Shown one piece after another: positions 42,979 to 54,041 of a stretch of 64,000 nt of DNA. The translations under genes and the position numbers were made by a program. The notes beneath the pieces are model-generated. The model saw only the letters and a list, made by a program, of their open reading frames with translations, ran no database searches and was not told the DNA's origin. Numbering within the stretch: position 1 is the stretch's first letter; every line of letters begins with the position of its first letter. Location: positions 1,290,923 to 1,354,922 of the forward strand of contig OY848922.1 in assembly GCA_963693285.1 (NCBI GenBank), in the 5' to 3' direction. Origin of the DNA: Xestospongia muta (Eukaryota > Porifera > Demospongiae > Haplosclerida > Petrosiidae).

Positions 42979-45004
42979 ATGATGGTGAGCAAGAAAGGAC
43001 TGGCTATATTTATGACTGTGGGGCTCGTCCCTCTGCTGATATGTTTTGTTGTCTTGTTTCCCTTTGGATTTCATGCCAAGAATTTATTTGACAACGAGTG
43101 AGTGGACTATAAATATATGCATAAATTTTGTTTAGTGTATCTCTATATTGATAGATACTTGATTGCTTTGATTCCTTGTATAAATGAGACTCATTTAACA
43201 TTTACATGAATGTAGCAAAAATGACTACTCTCTCATTAAAAATTCAACAGCTATATCAATAATAATAGTAATAATAAATATAGTTAACATATAGTGACTT
43301 CTGACAAACATACTTTCTACTTATAGTTTAGACTTATGACACTATAACTATGAATAGAGAAACCAATATAAATAAGAATTGTTTGTACTGATATAACTGT
43401 AGTACTGTGGTCAAAATTGGAAAAAAATTTCAAGTAAAATTTATAACCAACTTAGAAAAAAGTTGAAGGATAGTTCAGACTATGAGACGATAATTCTTAC
43501 TATTGTAAAATATGAAGTTGGCAATCATACATAGTCTCGTGGCTAGGTCAAGCAAATTCAATAAACGGGCTTGATATACTATCAATAAACAATTAAATTA
43601 TAATCTACACAGTTACATAATACTAGTTACAGAGTACAAGAAGTTTGAGGTATATTGTATATGAGAGAGTAATGTACTTCTCTATCTTATTAATTTAATT
43701 AACATTATGAATATGTTTAAAATGTGCTGATAAAGCATTTATATAATTAAATTATCTTTATTATAGTAAGGGACTCAGCAGTGCAGTACTCATACCACCA
43801 TGTCTGACAGTTGTCACATACCTCTTACTTTTGGGTGGCTTCTGTCTGGAGTGGATATTATCAATGCGCAATATCAATAAATATAAGAATATAACAACGT
43901 TAGCTGTATCCTCTAATATATTGACATTCCCTATATATATAAAAGATATACTGTTTACCTTAATGAATGAAATATAGTTCTTTGTGGTAGGTTTGTTGTT
44001 TCATTTGGTAGTTGGTGCTAGTATGTTTGAAGGATTATATTCTATTGTATTTTACCAATATGGACATTCTTTGATGACAGCATTGACATGTGGACTAGGG
44101 CCATTGATGCTTTGTGGGGTATGGAAATATTTAATTTTATAAAATTTAGTGCATTATTTTTACTTTTAAACAGGCTGTTGGTCTTAGTCTTTGGCCTTTA
44201 GCTCAATCCAAAGAAGACTCCTTCAACACATCTGTTTATAATGTTATAAAGAGTTGGATGAAATCTCTCTCACTGAGGATAATTGGTGCTACATCATTAG
44301 CACTAGTCGGTGTTATTGTCTATCTGTTGTATTTTGCTGGTGCAGTCAGTTTTACATTTGGAATGTATAGTCCATTGTATTAATTACATTCAACTTTCAT
44401 CATATATATATCTTATAGATTGGATGTTATAGATGACTCTGGAACATTTGTCCATCATTCTCGTTCCTTTTTTATTGTGCCAGTGTATGTGATAGTTGGT
44501 TCTTTTCCAGTTCTTGTAGTTTCTAAAGTGATATATAATATCTGGAAACCAAAAGCAGCAGGCTATCTTGTATCTCTAGTCACATTTACCATAATTATAT
44601 TAATCATAATTTCATAAATGTCTCCTTAATTAACAGTATTATATAGATATTACCAACAAGTTGCCTTCTTTCAGTTGCCATTGGTTTTGGCTTGTTTGAA
44701 CATGCTTTCATACAGCATCTTGTTTGCCGTGAAGGAATCAAAGAACAGCCATTATGTGCTGGATCAGCCACTACACTTGCTGGCATTGTAATAATGATGT
44801 TATTTATTGTAAGTACTCTCCTCTATAATGACATGTGTATATTCATATAATTTTCTTAATTAGCTTATTGTTGTTCTTCTATGGAGCCATCTTTTCTTGT
44901 ATGAAATTATAACAGAAGGAAGCAATGTTAATGAAACACCTGATCCCAGGAGAATGGAACTACAAGTTAGAGCTGGGAATGACACTCAGCAGACTCAGCC
45001 TTAG
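42979..45004 (+). CDS. Array gene A: unrecognised multi-pass membrane protein (347 aa, A subfamily)
   Basis: Exons 42979-43097, 43767-43905, 43978-44118, 44174-44364, 44419-44569, 44647-44808 and 44864-45004. About eight hydrophobic segments can be read: TM1 FMTVGLVPLLICFVVLFPFG after the basic MMVSKKG; TM2 IPPCLTVVTYLLLLGGFCLEW; TM3 AVFFVVGLLFHLVVGASMF (across a splice); TM4 LGPLMLCGAVGLSLWPLA; TM5 SLALVGVIVYLLYFAGAVSF; TM6 FIVPVYVIVGSFPVLVV; TM7 LPTSCLLSVAIGFGLF; TM8 LAGIVIMMLFILIVVLLWSH. A hydrophilic tail of about 35 residues ends TQQTQP. Introns 2 and 5 look U12-type. I do not recognise the family. Frag1/DRAM/Sfk1 proteins were considered but have six segments and no convincing match. 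Close sister of gene E. Confidence 0.88.
43906..43977 (+). other. U12-type intron (gene A, intron 2)
   Basis: 72 nt, phase 0. Donor GTATCCTCT; branch-site-like TACCTTAAT at 43956-43964, about 13 nt before the terminal AG; no polypyrimidine tract. Same position in all array genes. Confidence 0.8.
44570..44646 (+). other. Probable U12-type intron (gene A, intron 5), donor drifted
   Basis: 77 nt, phase 0. Donor GTATCTCTA differs from GTATCCTTA of the paralogues; branch-site-like TCTCCTTAAT lies about 20 nt before the AG. Confidence 0.65.
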
Positions 45005-45699
45005 GATGTTGATAATGTGCTACTTTAAAGATGGAGCTCTACAAACCATTTACTTAAACATATAGTATTTCAATAATGCTTTCCTAGAATTGTCCTTTAT
45101 TTTGCGTCTTAGTGAGAAACATATCTTCTTGATATTATGTATCTACAATAATAATTCATTATTATTATTATCATAAGGAATTATACAGGAAGTGAGTACT
45201 GCAACTATAGCTAAGTCACAAATTTAGTCATAAACAATACACAACAATTGTCTGAAGGAGTTGAAATCAATACTGGTACTCCTGTACAAAACCTCACCAC
45301 ACTCCTTTATAGTACCACTAGCAATCTAAGAATCCAGCAATTTTGTCAAGGAGATGCTGGTATATATATTTGTCATACTTTTCCTGTACCTATTGTAAAC
45401 AAGATACTCACTTAGTCTCTGATTCCTTTACTTTCACAGTAAAAGTTAGTTGACAGTTAAGTTAGGGATCATTCTATAATAAGATTGCTATATATTGGTA
45501 GTTATTTTTTAGTTGCAATTCTTAAATGGAAATGCTTTTAAAAATTGAATTAGTTAATTATGATTTTTTCAAACTTTTTCAATACTAATTTTTAATATAT
45601 TATAACCGGTAGTAAGTAAGTAGCAATAGTTCCTCTAGACACTGAACTTAGCCACTGAACAAAAACAAAATGATATTTCAACAACAACAGATTCTTATC
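45005..45699. other. Intergenic region between gene A and the duplicated kinesin exon
   Basis: AT-rich with no gene. Around 45188-45260 the phrase GTGAGTACTGCAACTATAGC and the text after it resembles the sequence after the exon 1 relic at 51824, so this may be the remains of another array intron. Confidence 0.5.
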
Positions 45700-45703
45700 A
45701 TAA

Positions 45704-45918
45704 AATAAAAGTTTTGTCATTCATATCTCTTCTCCCTCATCTTCTACAGAACAACTTCAAAGTTTGCACTAAGTACAGGAGTATTGTACTCCAGACACAA
45801 GACAAAGACTTATTGGAATGGCTTAATGCACTAGATCCATTGCTAGTTGGAACTATAAGGTATATAAAACAGATGTATCCATTTTTATAGAACCCTTCTA
45901 GTAAATGGAATCTCTGAA
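45704..45918 (+). pseudogene. Duplicated copy of kinesin-3 exon 55 (PH domain) with intron flanks
   Basis: Bases 45750-45859 appear identical to kinesin exon 55 (41146-41255), and the flanking intron sequence is nearly so (from AAAATAAAAG to GGAATCTCTGAATT). The acceptor and donor are intact. The copy then jumps to sequence matching about 41757, so the last kinesin exon (41480-41522) is missing. It cannot make a protein alone, though splicing into kinesin transcripts cannot be excluded. Confidence 0.9.
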
Positions 45919-47315
45919 TTAATCTTAGACTATAAGAGTTTGGAGTTATATACCCTTCAGATTCTTAAATGCTATTGGTCCTAATCTAATTATCTCACTG
46001 TAACCTATTGTAACTCAATGTAATCGCGATAACCCATATATAGCATTATAACCTAATCTAATTATCTCACTGTAACCTATTGTAACTCAATGTAATCGTG
46101 ATAACCCATATATAGCATTGTAACCTAATCTAATTATCTCACTTAACTAACTGGATCAATTTCAGTTGAAATAGTATCTGCTTATTGACACCATGATCAA
46201 TTACTATAGTAAAGTGGATGTAAAAGTAATGTGGTTGTAGATGCAACTAGTTGGCTTTATGCATATTAAGATACGCTATAGTTGGCCTTGTAGCAACTTA
46301 GAATGGGTTTACATCATATGATGAAACTGTGGTAACGAAGACCTCAGTTAAAATGACAAAATGCTTTTTTCAGTATATACTTTCAAAAGACAATTAGTTT
46401 ATTCATAAATTGATTACAGTAGCATGTAATAGTAATTGTAATATAATACTATTACATTGAATTCAGGGTTTTCAGTAATAGTAATAATAATATAAAAATT
46501 TCTGAAGTAATAGTAATAGTAATATATTACATTAGCACATTTGGTGCAAGTAATAGTAATAGTAATAGAAAAAAATTCTGTGTAATAGTAATAGTAATAT
46601 ATTACTTTCTATTGTAATAGACCCCAGGTCTGCCCACTGTATATATAACCTATTGTAACTCACTGTAATCGTGATAATCCATTGTAACCTATTGTAACCT
46701 ACTGTATGGATTAACAACAGTTAAAATGGATTAATGTGTTAATAAAATAATTATACATTGATTCAGCAGCTGTTTAAATGTTTTAAGTGTTGGTTCCCTT
46801 CCCTTGGGAAAGGAGAGAGTGTGCTATGGATGAACAATAAAGATGCATTTGTCATATTGATCTCCAAAGATGAATTGAGCACACTAATAATGGTGGATCA
46901 TTTTGACACAACAAATGTTATTTGAATTTCATGTCACTCATTGGTTTTTAGGATTGGTAAACAGACATCATACAATGTACACATGCATATATTTGGTACA
47001 CATTGTTTCTCATACTTAATTAATTTGTTTAATATTTGTTTAGAGCTGTGCAGATTAATGACTCCAATATTAACTAATTACTAATTAATAATGTATAATG
47101 TTTATATGACCTGCTAGCTAACATCATATGTTTAAATTTAATTCTGTGTATGTGTGACTATAACTGATACTATAATGTTTGCTAGTACATAATTATATAA
47201 GTAGTACATACTTGATGGTATTTTCTGTTAACTACTTATATGTCAATAGTGTGTCATAAGTCTAGACACAGCTATAGTAAGTCTATATGTTTAATTTACA
47301 AAATTCACTTAACAG

Positions 47316-47353
<38 letters not shown>

Positions 47354-47630
47354 TTAAATTGATGCATCACTTTTAGCAGTAATTTACTAAACAATTTGTT
47401 ATTCAGGCTATTCAACTAGTTTGGTTGTGAAAGAAATATTATTTATGATGAGGTTAACCATAGCAACCGTCTCAATAGTTTGAGATGTCTGTACCAATTG
47501 TGGCTGAGATATAGGAAATGACACGATGAAACAAATACATGGCCGGCAACTAGAAATGCTTTAGAGATGACAAGCAATTTTTAGTCATGTTTCTATAGTT
47601 ATAACATGTGATTTCTGCAAAAGTCAATTC
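45919..47630. repeat. Segmental duplicate of the kinesin downstream flank
   Basis: Matches about 41757-42490: CTTCAGATTCTTAAATGCTA at the left; AATGTTTGCTAGTACATAAT, then an (AT)n tract at about 47319-47351; and ATACATGGCCGGCAACTA at the right. An inserted part (about 46140-47110) has no match in the first copy and includes GTAATA-rich simple sequence at 46430-46615. Confidence 0.85.
45980..46143. repeat. 72-bp tandem repeat (about 2.3 copies)
   Basis: The unit begins CCTAATCTAATTATCTCACT and recurs at 46052 and 46124 with few changes. It expands a sequence present once in the parental flank at about 41818. Confidence 0.85.
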
Positions 47631-47689
47631 TAACATTGTTGATAAACATTATATTATTAGCATTTGGCACAAACGGCGCCCATATGTAT

Positions 47690-47783
47690 AGGCCCCGCCC
47701 GGTGATGTTTAGTTATTTGTCAATTTTTATTGTTCGGAATACTGCTCTTCTGCCGGGATTCCTTTGTTTCTACAAGTTATAAA
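47690..47783 (+). promoter_or_regulatory. Promoter / 5' UTR exon of gene B
   Basis: TACTGCTCTTCTGCCGGGAT and TACAAGTTATAAA|GTAAGTG form a conserved non-coding exon, repeated before gene C (ending 52390), before the relic at 56714 and, in shorter form, before gene D (ending 58007). The intron then runs 1296 nt to TTGCAG at 49079. Confidence 0.65.
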
Positions 47784-48440
47784 GTAAGTGAATGTATACC
47801 AAAACATAGTCGTTTATGTATATACTATTTACCAAGAAAAGTAATATAGCTACTGTTTGCTTTTTCGTTCTTTAATTATCAGTCTTTTTCGTCAAATTGT
47901 ATGATTGTGTATAATATATGTATGTGTGGTTATAGGTTTATATCTACTGTGTGTTTAACTGGTATTTTTAATGATTTTGCCTCCATTTGTGTGTATTATT
48001 CATAGCCTACAGCTAGTCTCACAAGCCCCATCTATTACTAAATGATTGATGGTGAAACTGTCTTGTTCTTCCTACATGAAAAACTGTGACCCAATCAACT
48101 GTTTGATTATATTTTGTAATGGTTATCATGACAACCTTAATTTTAATTTCACACTTGTAGACTATATCAAACTCTAGTTGTTCTTACAATATGCAATAAG
48201 TTATATACTTCAATTCTTGTCAGCAATAATGATGAATAGGGCTTAAAATTTAACATGGGATGTGGCATTCTACATGATATAATGTATATAGTATGATATA
48301 TGCCAAGACAGACCTTGCAATGATTATCAAATAAAGGACCAAAGTAACGGCCTGATCCAGCTAGTATCTAATAAATCATTAGTTCCATAACATTAGCTAT
48401 ATAAACTATAAATACCATAGTATATACCATTGTAATTAAG

Positions 48441-48627
48441 GGTGGTGGCTCTTGGTGTAACTTGACTATGATGACATCATAGTGAAATGACACATAGTGA
48501 TGTCATCATATTGATGACATCACCTAAACCCTAAACCAAACCTAACATTATTAACTCTATAACACATAGTAATGTCATCATAGGACATGTTGTTACATCA
48601 TCAGTCAAGTTACACCAAGAAGCACCC
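48441..48627. mobile_element. 187-bp MITE with inverted repeats and 9-bp target duplication
   Basis: The ends carry CTTGGTGTAACTTGACT at left and its inverse AGTCAAGTTACACCAAG at right. GTAATTAAG flanks both sides (48432-48440, 48628-48636). The corresponding site in the gene C unit (about 53200-53215) has no insertion. There is no coding capacity. It sits in the 5' UTR intron of gene B. Confidence 0.85.
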
Positions 48628-49001
48628 GTAATTAAGTAGTAATCAAAACAATATTATGGTCTTTTTGATGTAATTGAACACTTGATTAGGTCAGTTTTGA
48701 TAAACCACTAGCCTCATACTCAGGTATTGCTGTGTTACAGTTTTCACTTCATTATTCAATCTGTATGGCGTTGGATCTGGTACATGACTGGTTATGAACA
48801 ATGCACATATTGAAAGTCAAATTAACATCAAACAGCTCTACAGTATATTGTATATATAACTAGAGTGATATTGCCATGTTATATACACTTGTTAATAAAC
48901 AGTTATAGTCAGTTTAACTTGACTTTATGGGAAGTTAATAAGCCTTGAAGGTATGCTTACTAATTAGATTAAGCTAGTAAGTACTGAAATATTATAGTGT
49001 A

Positions 49002-49035
49002 TGTGTATATGTGTGTGTGTGTGTATGTATGTATG

Positions 49036-49067
<32 letters not shown>

Positions 49068-49072
49068 TGTAT
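49002..49072. repeat. (GT)n/(GTAT)n microsatellite before gene B exon
   Basis: Dinucleotide then tetranucleotide repeat directly upstream of the TTGCAG acceptor of gene B. Genes C and D lack it. Confidence 0.9.
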
Positions 49073-49090
49073 ATTGCAGCAAATTAAAGT

Positions 49091-50820
49091 ATGATGGTTA
49101 CCAAGAAAGGAGTTACTCTGGTTATGACTGTGGGTCTTGTCCCTTTGTTCATATGTGTAATTGGCTTGTTTCCCTATGGATTTGATATTGTTGATGAAAT
49201 CAATAAGTAAGTATTAATATATCATGTTTATATATATTGTATAGACTGTAGTATCTCTAAAACTTTGTACCTTTTATTTTGAAAATAAATAACTATTTTT
49301 GGTATATAATGTGCCTCTGTTTATTTATCTGAATAATTACAATTGTAGAATACATATTCTAATTTTGACAGATGCCTCTTACATTTGTAATAAATCTTAG
49401 AGTGACGTAAGAATTGAAGAGGCAGATAATGGAAACAAACTAGCCTATTGTTTTACATACTAACATATATTTGGCTGAAAAATTAAAATGTAAAACAACT
49501 TGAGTACTATAAACACACATTCACATGACACAATAATTATAGGACCACTTGTCAACATACTAGTTAATAAATATTTTATGTTAATTAATTAATGAATTAA
49601 TTATCTTTTTCATTATAGTCATGCCCAAGTTGCTGGATTTGTTTTACCGCCATGTTTGACAATTGTGACCTACCTGTTACTTCTGGTCTGTTTCTATTTG
49701 GATATGTTTTTGAAGAGCTATAAGATTTTAATAATGACAGCAGTATCCTTAATTTGATTGATTCTAACCAAATTGATGTGTTTATACCTTGATGAATGTT
49801 GTAGTTACATGTTGTAGGTTCATTGTTTAATTTGGCAGTTGGTGCAAGTCTAAGTTATGCCACATTTGATTATACAGTGGGGTATGTTTATATAATGAAT
49901 CTAGTGATAGCATGTGGAATTGTTGGATTGATGCTTTGTGGAGTAAGGATTATTATAATTAACATGTATGACTAATATATACTCTTAATAGGTTGTTGGT
50001 CTTAGTCTTTGGCCTTTAACTTATCGCATTAAAGATTCATCACTCAACATGAGAATATCTTACCGATTACTTGTAGTTTATTTGATGATATCAGTGAGTG
50101 CTGTTATCTATCTGATCTATATCGTTGGAGTTATCACTTTTACAGTTGGAATGTAAGACTTATAGACATGTAGAATGTCCATTTATTTTTTACAATATAG
50201 GATTAAAAATTATCATCATCATAATGAATATCCTCATGAATATAATGACCCTCAAGAACGTTCATTATATCTTGTACCTTTGTATATAATAGTTGTTGCT
50301 TTTCCAGTTTTTGTAGCCTCTTCATTGATTTCCAAAGCTTGGGAGAAGAAAGCAGCACTACTAGGCTATCTTGTATCCTTACATAAATAAAGTTCAATTT
50401 CTGTATAATTATATATTAGTCCTTAAATTAGGCATGAAAATTTATTAGATATCACCAACAAGTTGTCTTCTCTTGGTTACTATTGGCTATTGCTTGATTG
50501 ATACTTCTTTTTTGTTGAAGGTACCGGTCTTCAATTTTGATCTTACTTCTGGATTCATAAGAGAACAACCTCTATATGCTGGAAGAGTAATTGTTCTGTT
50601 AGGGTTATCAGCTATGGCATTATTTGTAGTAAGTGCTAGTTGTTAATTATGTATATACATGTGATATGATTATATTTTACAGTTTTTTATTCTCTTGGTT
50701 TGGAGCTATCTTTTGTCAAAATACCCAAATATAACAGAAGATAATAGCATTAACCAGAGGCTTGAACAAGAGAATCAGACAAGTGTGGAGATAGAGGACG
50801 ATGCTCTCTTGGTTCCATAA
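49091..50820 (+). CDS. Array gene B: unrecognised multi-pass membrane protein (342 aa, B subfamily)
   Basis: Exons 49091-49206, 49619-49742, 49805-49942, 49992-50152, 50201-50372, 50449-50628 and 50683-50820. Structure and phases are as in gene A. It begins MMVTKKGVTLVMTVGLVPLF. About eight hydrophobic segments, including VLPPCLTIVTYLLLLVCFYL, GIVGLMLCGVVGLSLWPLTY, VSAVIYLIYIVGVITFTVG, LVPLYIIVVAFPVFVAS, SPTSCLLLVTIGYCL and VIVLLGLSAMALFVFFILLVWSY. Between TM5 and TM6 is a hydrophilic His-rich loop (NYHHHNEYPHEYNDPQERS) absent from the A subfamily. The tail (about 35 residues, acidic) has PNITEDNSINQRLEQENQTS. Introns 2 and 5 look U12-type. Exon 3 encodes an extra loop of about seven residues relative to genes C and D. 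Function unknown. Confidence 0.9.
49743..49804 (+). other. U12-type intron (gene B, intron 2)
   Basis: 62 nt, phase 0. Donor GTATCCTTAA; branch-site-like TACCTTGAT near the 3' end; terminal TGTAG. Confidence 0.8.
50373..50448 (+). other. U12-type intron (gene B, intron 5)
   Basis: 76 nt, phase 0. Donor GTATCCTTAC; branch-site-like GTCCTTAAAT at 50419-50428; terminal TTAG. Confidence 0.85.
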
Positions 50821-51637
50821 AGGACTTGCTGAAACTGAACAAACATTTGCTTTCTTGATAATATTTTTTTGTAGATTTAGACATAACTTTGTCAGTGTCT
50901 TATTAACCATGTTTTAGAATAGGATACCTTGATAAAAGTTTGTCACATGTTACAGTTTTTGCATACATACATGCTATTGATTTAAATTTTTCAAACTTTC
51001 AATATTAATTTGAAATGCTAATAATGTAGGGAAGGATATATCTTTGAGAAAACATGAGTCTAGTTAAATATACTATTGGTGATGGCCATGGTACAAGTCA
51101 AACAAATCCACTGTAAAAACTAATTTGTTATTTTAACAACTAATTTGGGTTTTTACATGGGTGGATTAGTATGGAATCTACAATTTATGTGAATTACTTG
51201 CTATATAGTTTGTTGATATGTAAACGTACAACATGCCAACAAATTATGCAGTGAGTATTTCTGAAGATTCTATATTCCATAGTAATCCATTCATGTAATG
51301 TACCAATTAGTTGTTAAAATGACATATTAATTTTACAGTGTTATGGTGGTGTTTCAAAGTTTGATGTTTATAAAGATATTACTTACCTAAGGACTACAAT
51401 GTGTCTTCATAATATGAACTGTTGGTTGTATATCATTGTAATTTGTCAATTAATAAAAAATTGGTTTGCATGATAACAAGTTGTGGTATATGTGAGAGGA
51501 TGTTACAATATCTTTTAAAGGGTAAATGAATCTCTGTGTTTTGCATACAGCTATAATTTTACTGAATAAGTTTATGATTTTCATTAGCACTATACTACTA
51601 TTTCTGATAATGCTTTCAATGAATTTATATTATATCA
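50821..51637. other. Intergenic region after gene B
   Basis: 3' flank shared with genes C and D (GATAAAAGTTTGT, TTTTTCAAACTTTCAAT blocks), interrupted by the MITE at 51109-51340. No further gene. Confidence 0.7.
51109..51340. mobile_element. 232-bp MITE, CACTGTAAAAACTAATTTG family
   Basis: Terminal inverted repeats CACTGTAAAAACTAATTTGT / AAATTAGTTG..TTTTACAGTG. The interior is about 90% like the copy at 56762-56990. Unit D carries the uninterrupted flank at about 61740. No coding capacity. Confidence 0.85.
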
Positions 51638-51679
51638 ACATTTATATACTTTGTCTTGCAAGACAAAGTATATAAATGT
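51638..51679. repeat. Perfect 42-bp palindrome
   Basis: Centred between 51658 and 51659: each arm reads ACATTTATATACTTTGTCTTG, 21 bases, mirrored exactly on the other strand with no spacer. It lies 90 bp before the A-type exon 1 relic. It could be a transposon footprint or a cruciform-prone site. Confidence 0.95.
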
Positions 51680-51734
51680 ACTTTGGCCTAACCATCCCTT
51701 GTACAGATAACAAGTGACCAAAAAGTGACAGACA

Positions 51735-51830
51735 GTATTCATAATTGTTGATCTTGTTCCTCTATTGATCTGTTTTGTGGCCTTGTTTCTCTACAGGTTT
51801 AATATTCATAACAAATCATGCAACAAGTGA
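51735..51830 (+). pseudogene. Relic of A-type exon 1
   Basis: The phrase GTTGATCTTGTTCCTCTATTGATCTG and GTGGCCTTGTTTCTCTACAG match exon 1 of the array family (VPLLICF, then LF), ending in a donor-like AAGTGAGTAC. The start codon and N-terminal KKG codons are lost and no later exon follows. It marks a dead A-type gene between genes B and C. Confidence 0.8.
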
Positions 51831-51959
51831 GTACTGCAACTAAGCCATTAATGTAGTTGTTAATATATACAACAATTGTCTGACCATTATTGTTTGCTTT
51901 GAATTCAAGAAATCAGGCTTTATAAAATATTCGGAATGTCTTTAATTTTGTATATTGAA

Positions 51960-51962
51960 TGA

Positions 51963-52002
<40 letters not shown>

Positions 52003-52300
52003 TACATACCATACATTCATATATTACCTTACTACTTAAGAATTCATTCGTAGGTTTAGAGAGACACACATGGTGTGGATCTACACTATATAATTTGTAA
52101 GCCACACTACATGAACAATTCACAAAATGTACACAATGATTTATAAGGCTATATGCTCTATAAAATATTACAGGTAATGTTAGGACAAGCAATTTTTAGT
52201 CATGTCTCTATAGCTATAACATGTGATTTCTGTAAAAGTCAATTCTAACATTGTTAATTAACGTTATATTATTAACATTATATAACTTGGGGGTATAATA
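51960..52300. other. AT microsatellite and unit boundary before gene C
   Basis: A (TA)n tract at about 51966-52001, then from about 52185 the phrase GCAATTTTTAGTCATGTCTC that also begins the units at 47575 and 56501. This phrase marks the left edge of the repeated B-type unit. Confidence 0.7.
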
Positions 52301-52319
52301 AATTAATTATAGGCTTAAA

Positions 52320-52390
52320 ATATTTGTCAGTTTTTATAATTCGAGATACTGCTCTTCCACCGGGATTTCTTTGTTGCTACAAGTTATAAG
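52320..52390 (+). promoter_or_regulatory. Promoter / 5' UTR exon of gene C
   Basis: Same conserved TACTGCTCTTCCACCGGGAT and TACAAGTTATAAG|GTAAGTG as gene B. The 5' UTR intron runs to TTGCAG at 54030 (1640 nt) and contains no transposon at the position of the gene B MITE. Confidence 0.65.
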
Positions 52391-54041
52391 GTAAGTGAAT
52401 ATATACCAAAACATAGTCGTTTATGCATATAATATTTATTGAAAAAGTTAATATAGCTAGCTACTGTCAGCTTTTTCATTCTTTCTTTCTCAAATTGTAT
52501 GATTATGTATAATATATGTATGTGTGGTTATAGATTTATATCTACTGTGTGTTTAGATGGTATTTTTAATTATTTTTGCCTCCATTTGTGTGTATTATTC
52601 ATAGCCTACATCTAGTCTCACAAGCTCCATCTATGACTAAATGATTGATGGTGAAACTGTGTCTTGGTCTTCCTACATAAAAAACTGTGACCCAATCAAC
52701 TGTTTGATTATATTATGTAATGGTTATCATGACAACCTTAATTGTAGTTTCACACTTGTAGACTATATCAAACTTTAGTTGTTCTTACAATAGTCAATAA
52801 GTTATATACTTCAATTGTGATAACATTAGCAAGTGGCTCACCAGAAATGCATGCCAAGTTCAATTTGAAAAATTGATGATTTCATCATAAAGGATAATAC
52901 AATCTCAGAATAATTTCATACAAAGTAACTATCTAGATATATGAATCTTATAAACCACACAACTACATAATGATGAATAGGACTCAAACTTTAACATGGG
53001 GTGTGGCATTCTACATGACGTAATGTATATGGTATGATACATGCCAAGACAGAGCTTGCAGTGATTATCAAAGAAAGGACCAAAGACTAGCATATGAACA
53101 GCCTGGTCCAACTAGCATCTTAATAAGTTTGTCTAAGAATATAATCATTATTGGTTCCATAACATTAGCTATATAGAAAGTAGATGCCATAGTAAATACC
53201 ATAGTAAAGAGTAACTGAAATAATGCTATGATGCTTTTGATGTAATTTGACAGTTATTTGGGTCAGTTTTGGAAAACTACCAGCTGTGTACACAAGCAGT
53301 AGATGGACATTTTAATTCCTATTTCCAATTTCAATCAAATGAGGTTATATGGAGTTAGAATGTCTGTCCTCAGCTGCTGTAAATGACAATATGGATTGGA
53401 ATGTCCAACCTCAGTTTTTTTATACATCAGACCTACCATATACAAGCTAAATCAGGAACCAAACCCAACTGGAAATGACTCGCTGATGCTTGATTCTAAG
53501 AGACGGCTTGTGGTACTCATGCTCCGCGTTTTTTTATTAAGTAACAAGAAAAGCCTAGAAATGGTGCACGTGCAAAGAATGGAATAAGGAATAAGAAATT
53601 AAAACTCAACAACTGGGTTGTTAATTAGAAATTTTTAATATGCGAAAGTGTGTGGAAGAAATAGGAAATAGAAATTGGAATGTCCGTCTGCTGCTTCGGT
53701 AGCCTTGTATCCAGGTATTGCTCCATTACGGTTTTCACTTCATCATTAAATCTGCATGGGTTGAATCTGGTACATGACTAGCTGGTGGCTATGAACAATG
53801 AACATATTAAAAGTCAAATCAAACAGCTCTACAGTACACTGTATATATAACTAGAGTGACCATAGGACACATGCCCTGTGTTATATACTTTTGTTAATAA
53901 ACAGTTATAGTCAGTTTAACTTGACTTCATGGCAAATTATTAAGTAAAGCCTTAAAGATATGCTTACTACTCATATAAGCTTAAGCTAATAAGTACTGAA
54001 ATATTATAGTGTGCGTACATTATATTGCAGCAAATTAAAGT

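Noticed and set aside
42979..45004. Assignment of the array family to DRAM/Frag1/Sfk1 or to a chemoreceptor family
   Set aside because: About eight rather than six or seven hydrophobic segments, and no recognisable family motif; left unassigned.
51731..51840. A fifth complete array gene between B and C
   Set aside because: Only a degraded exon 1 without start codon is present; no exon 2-7 matches follow before gene C.
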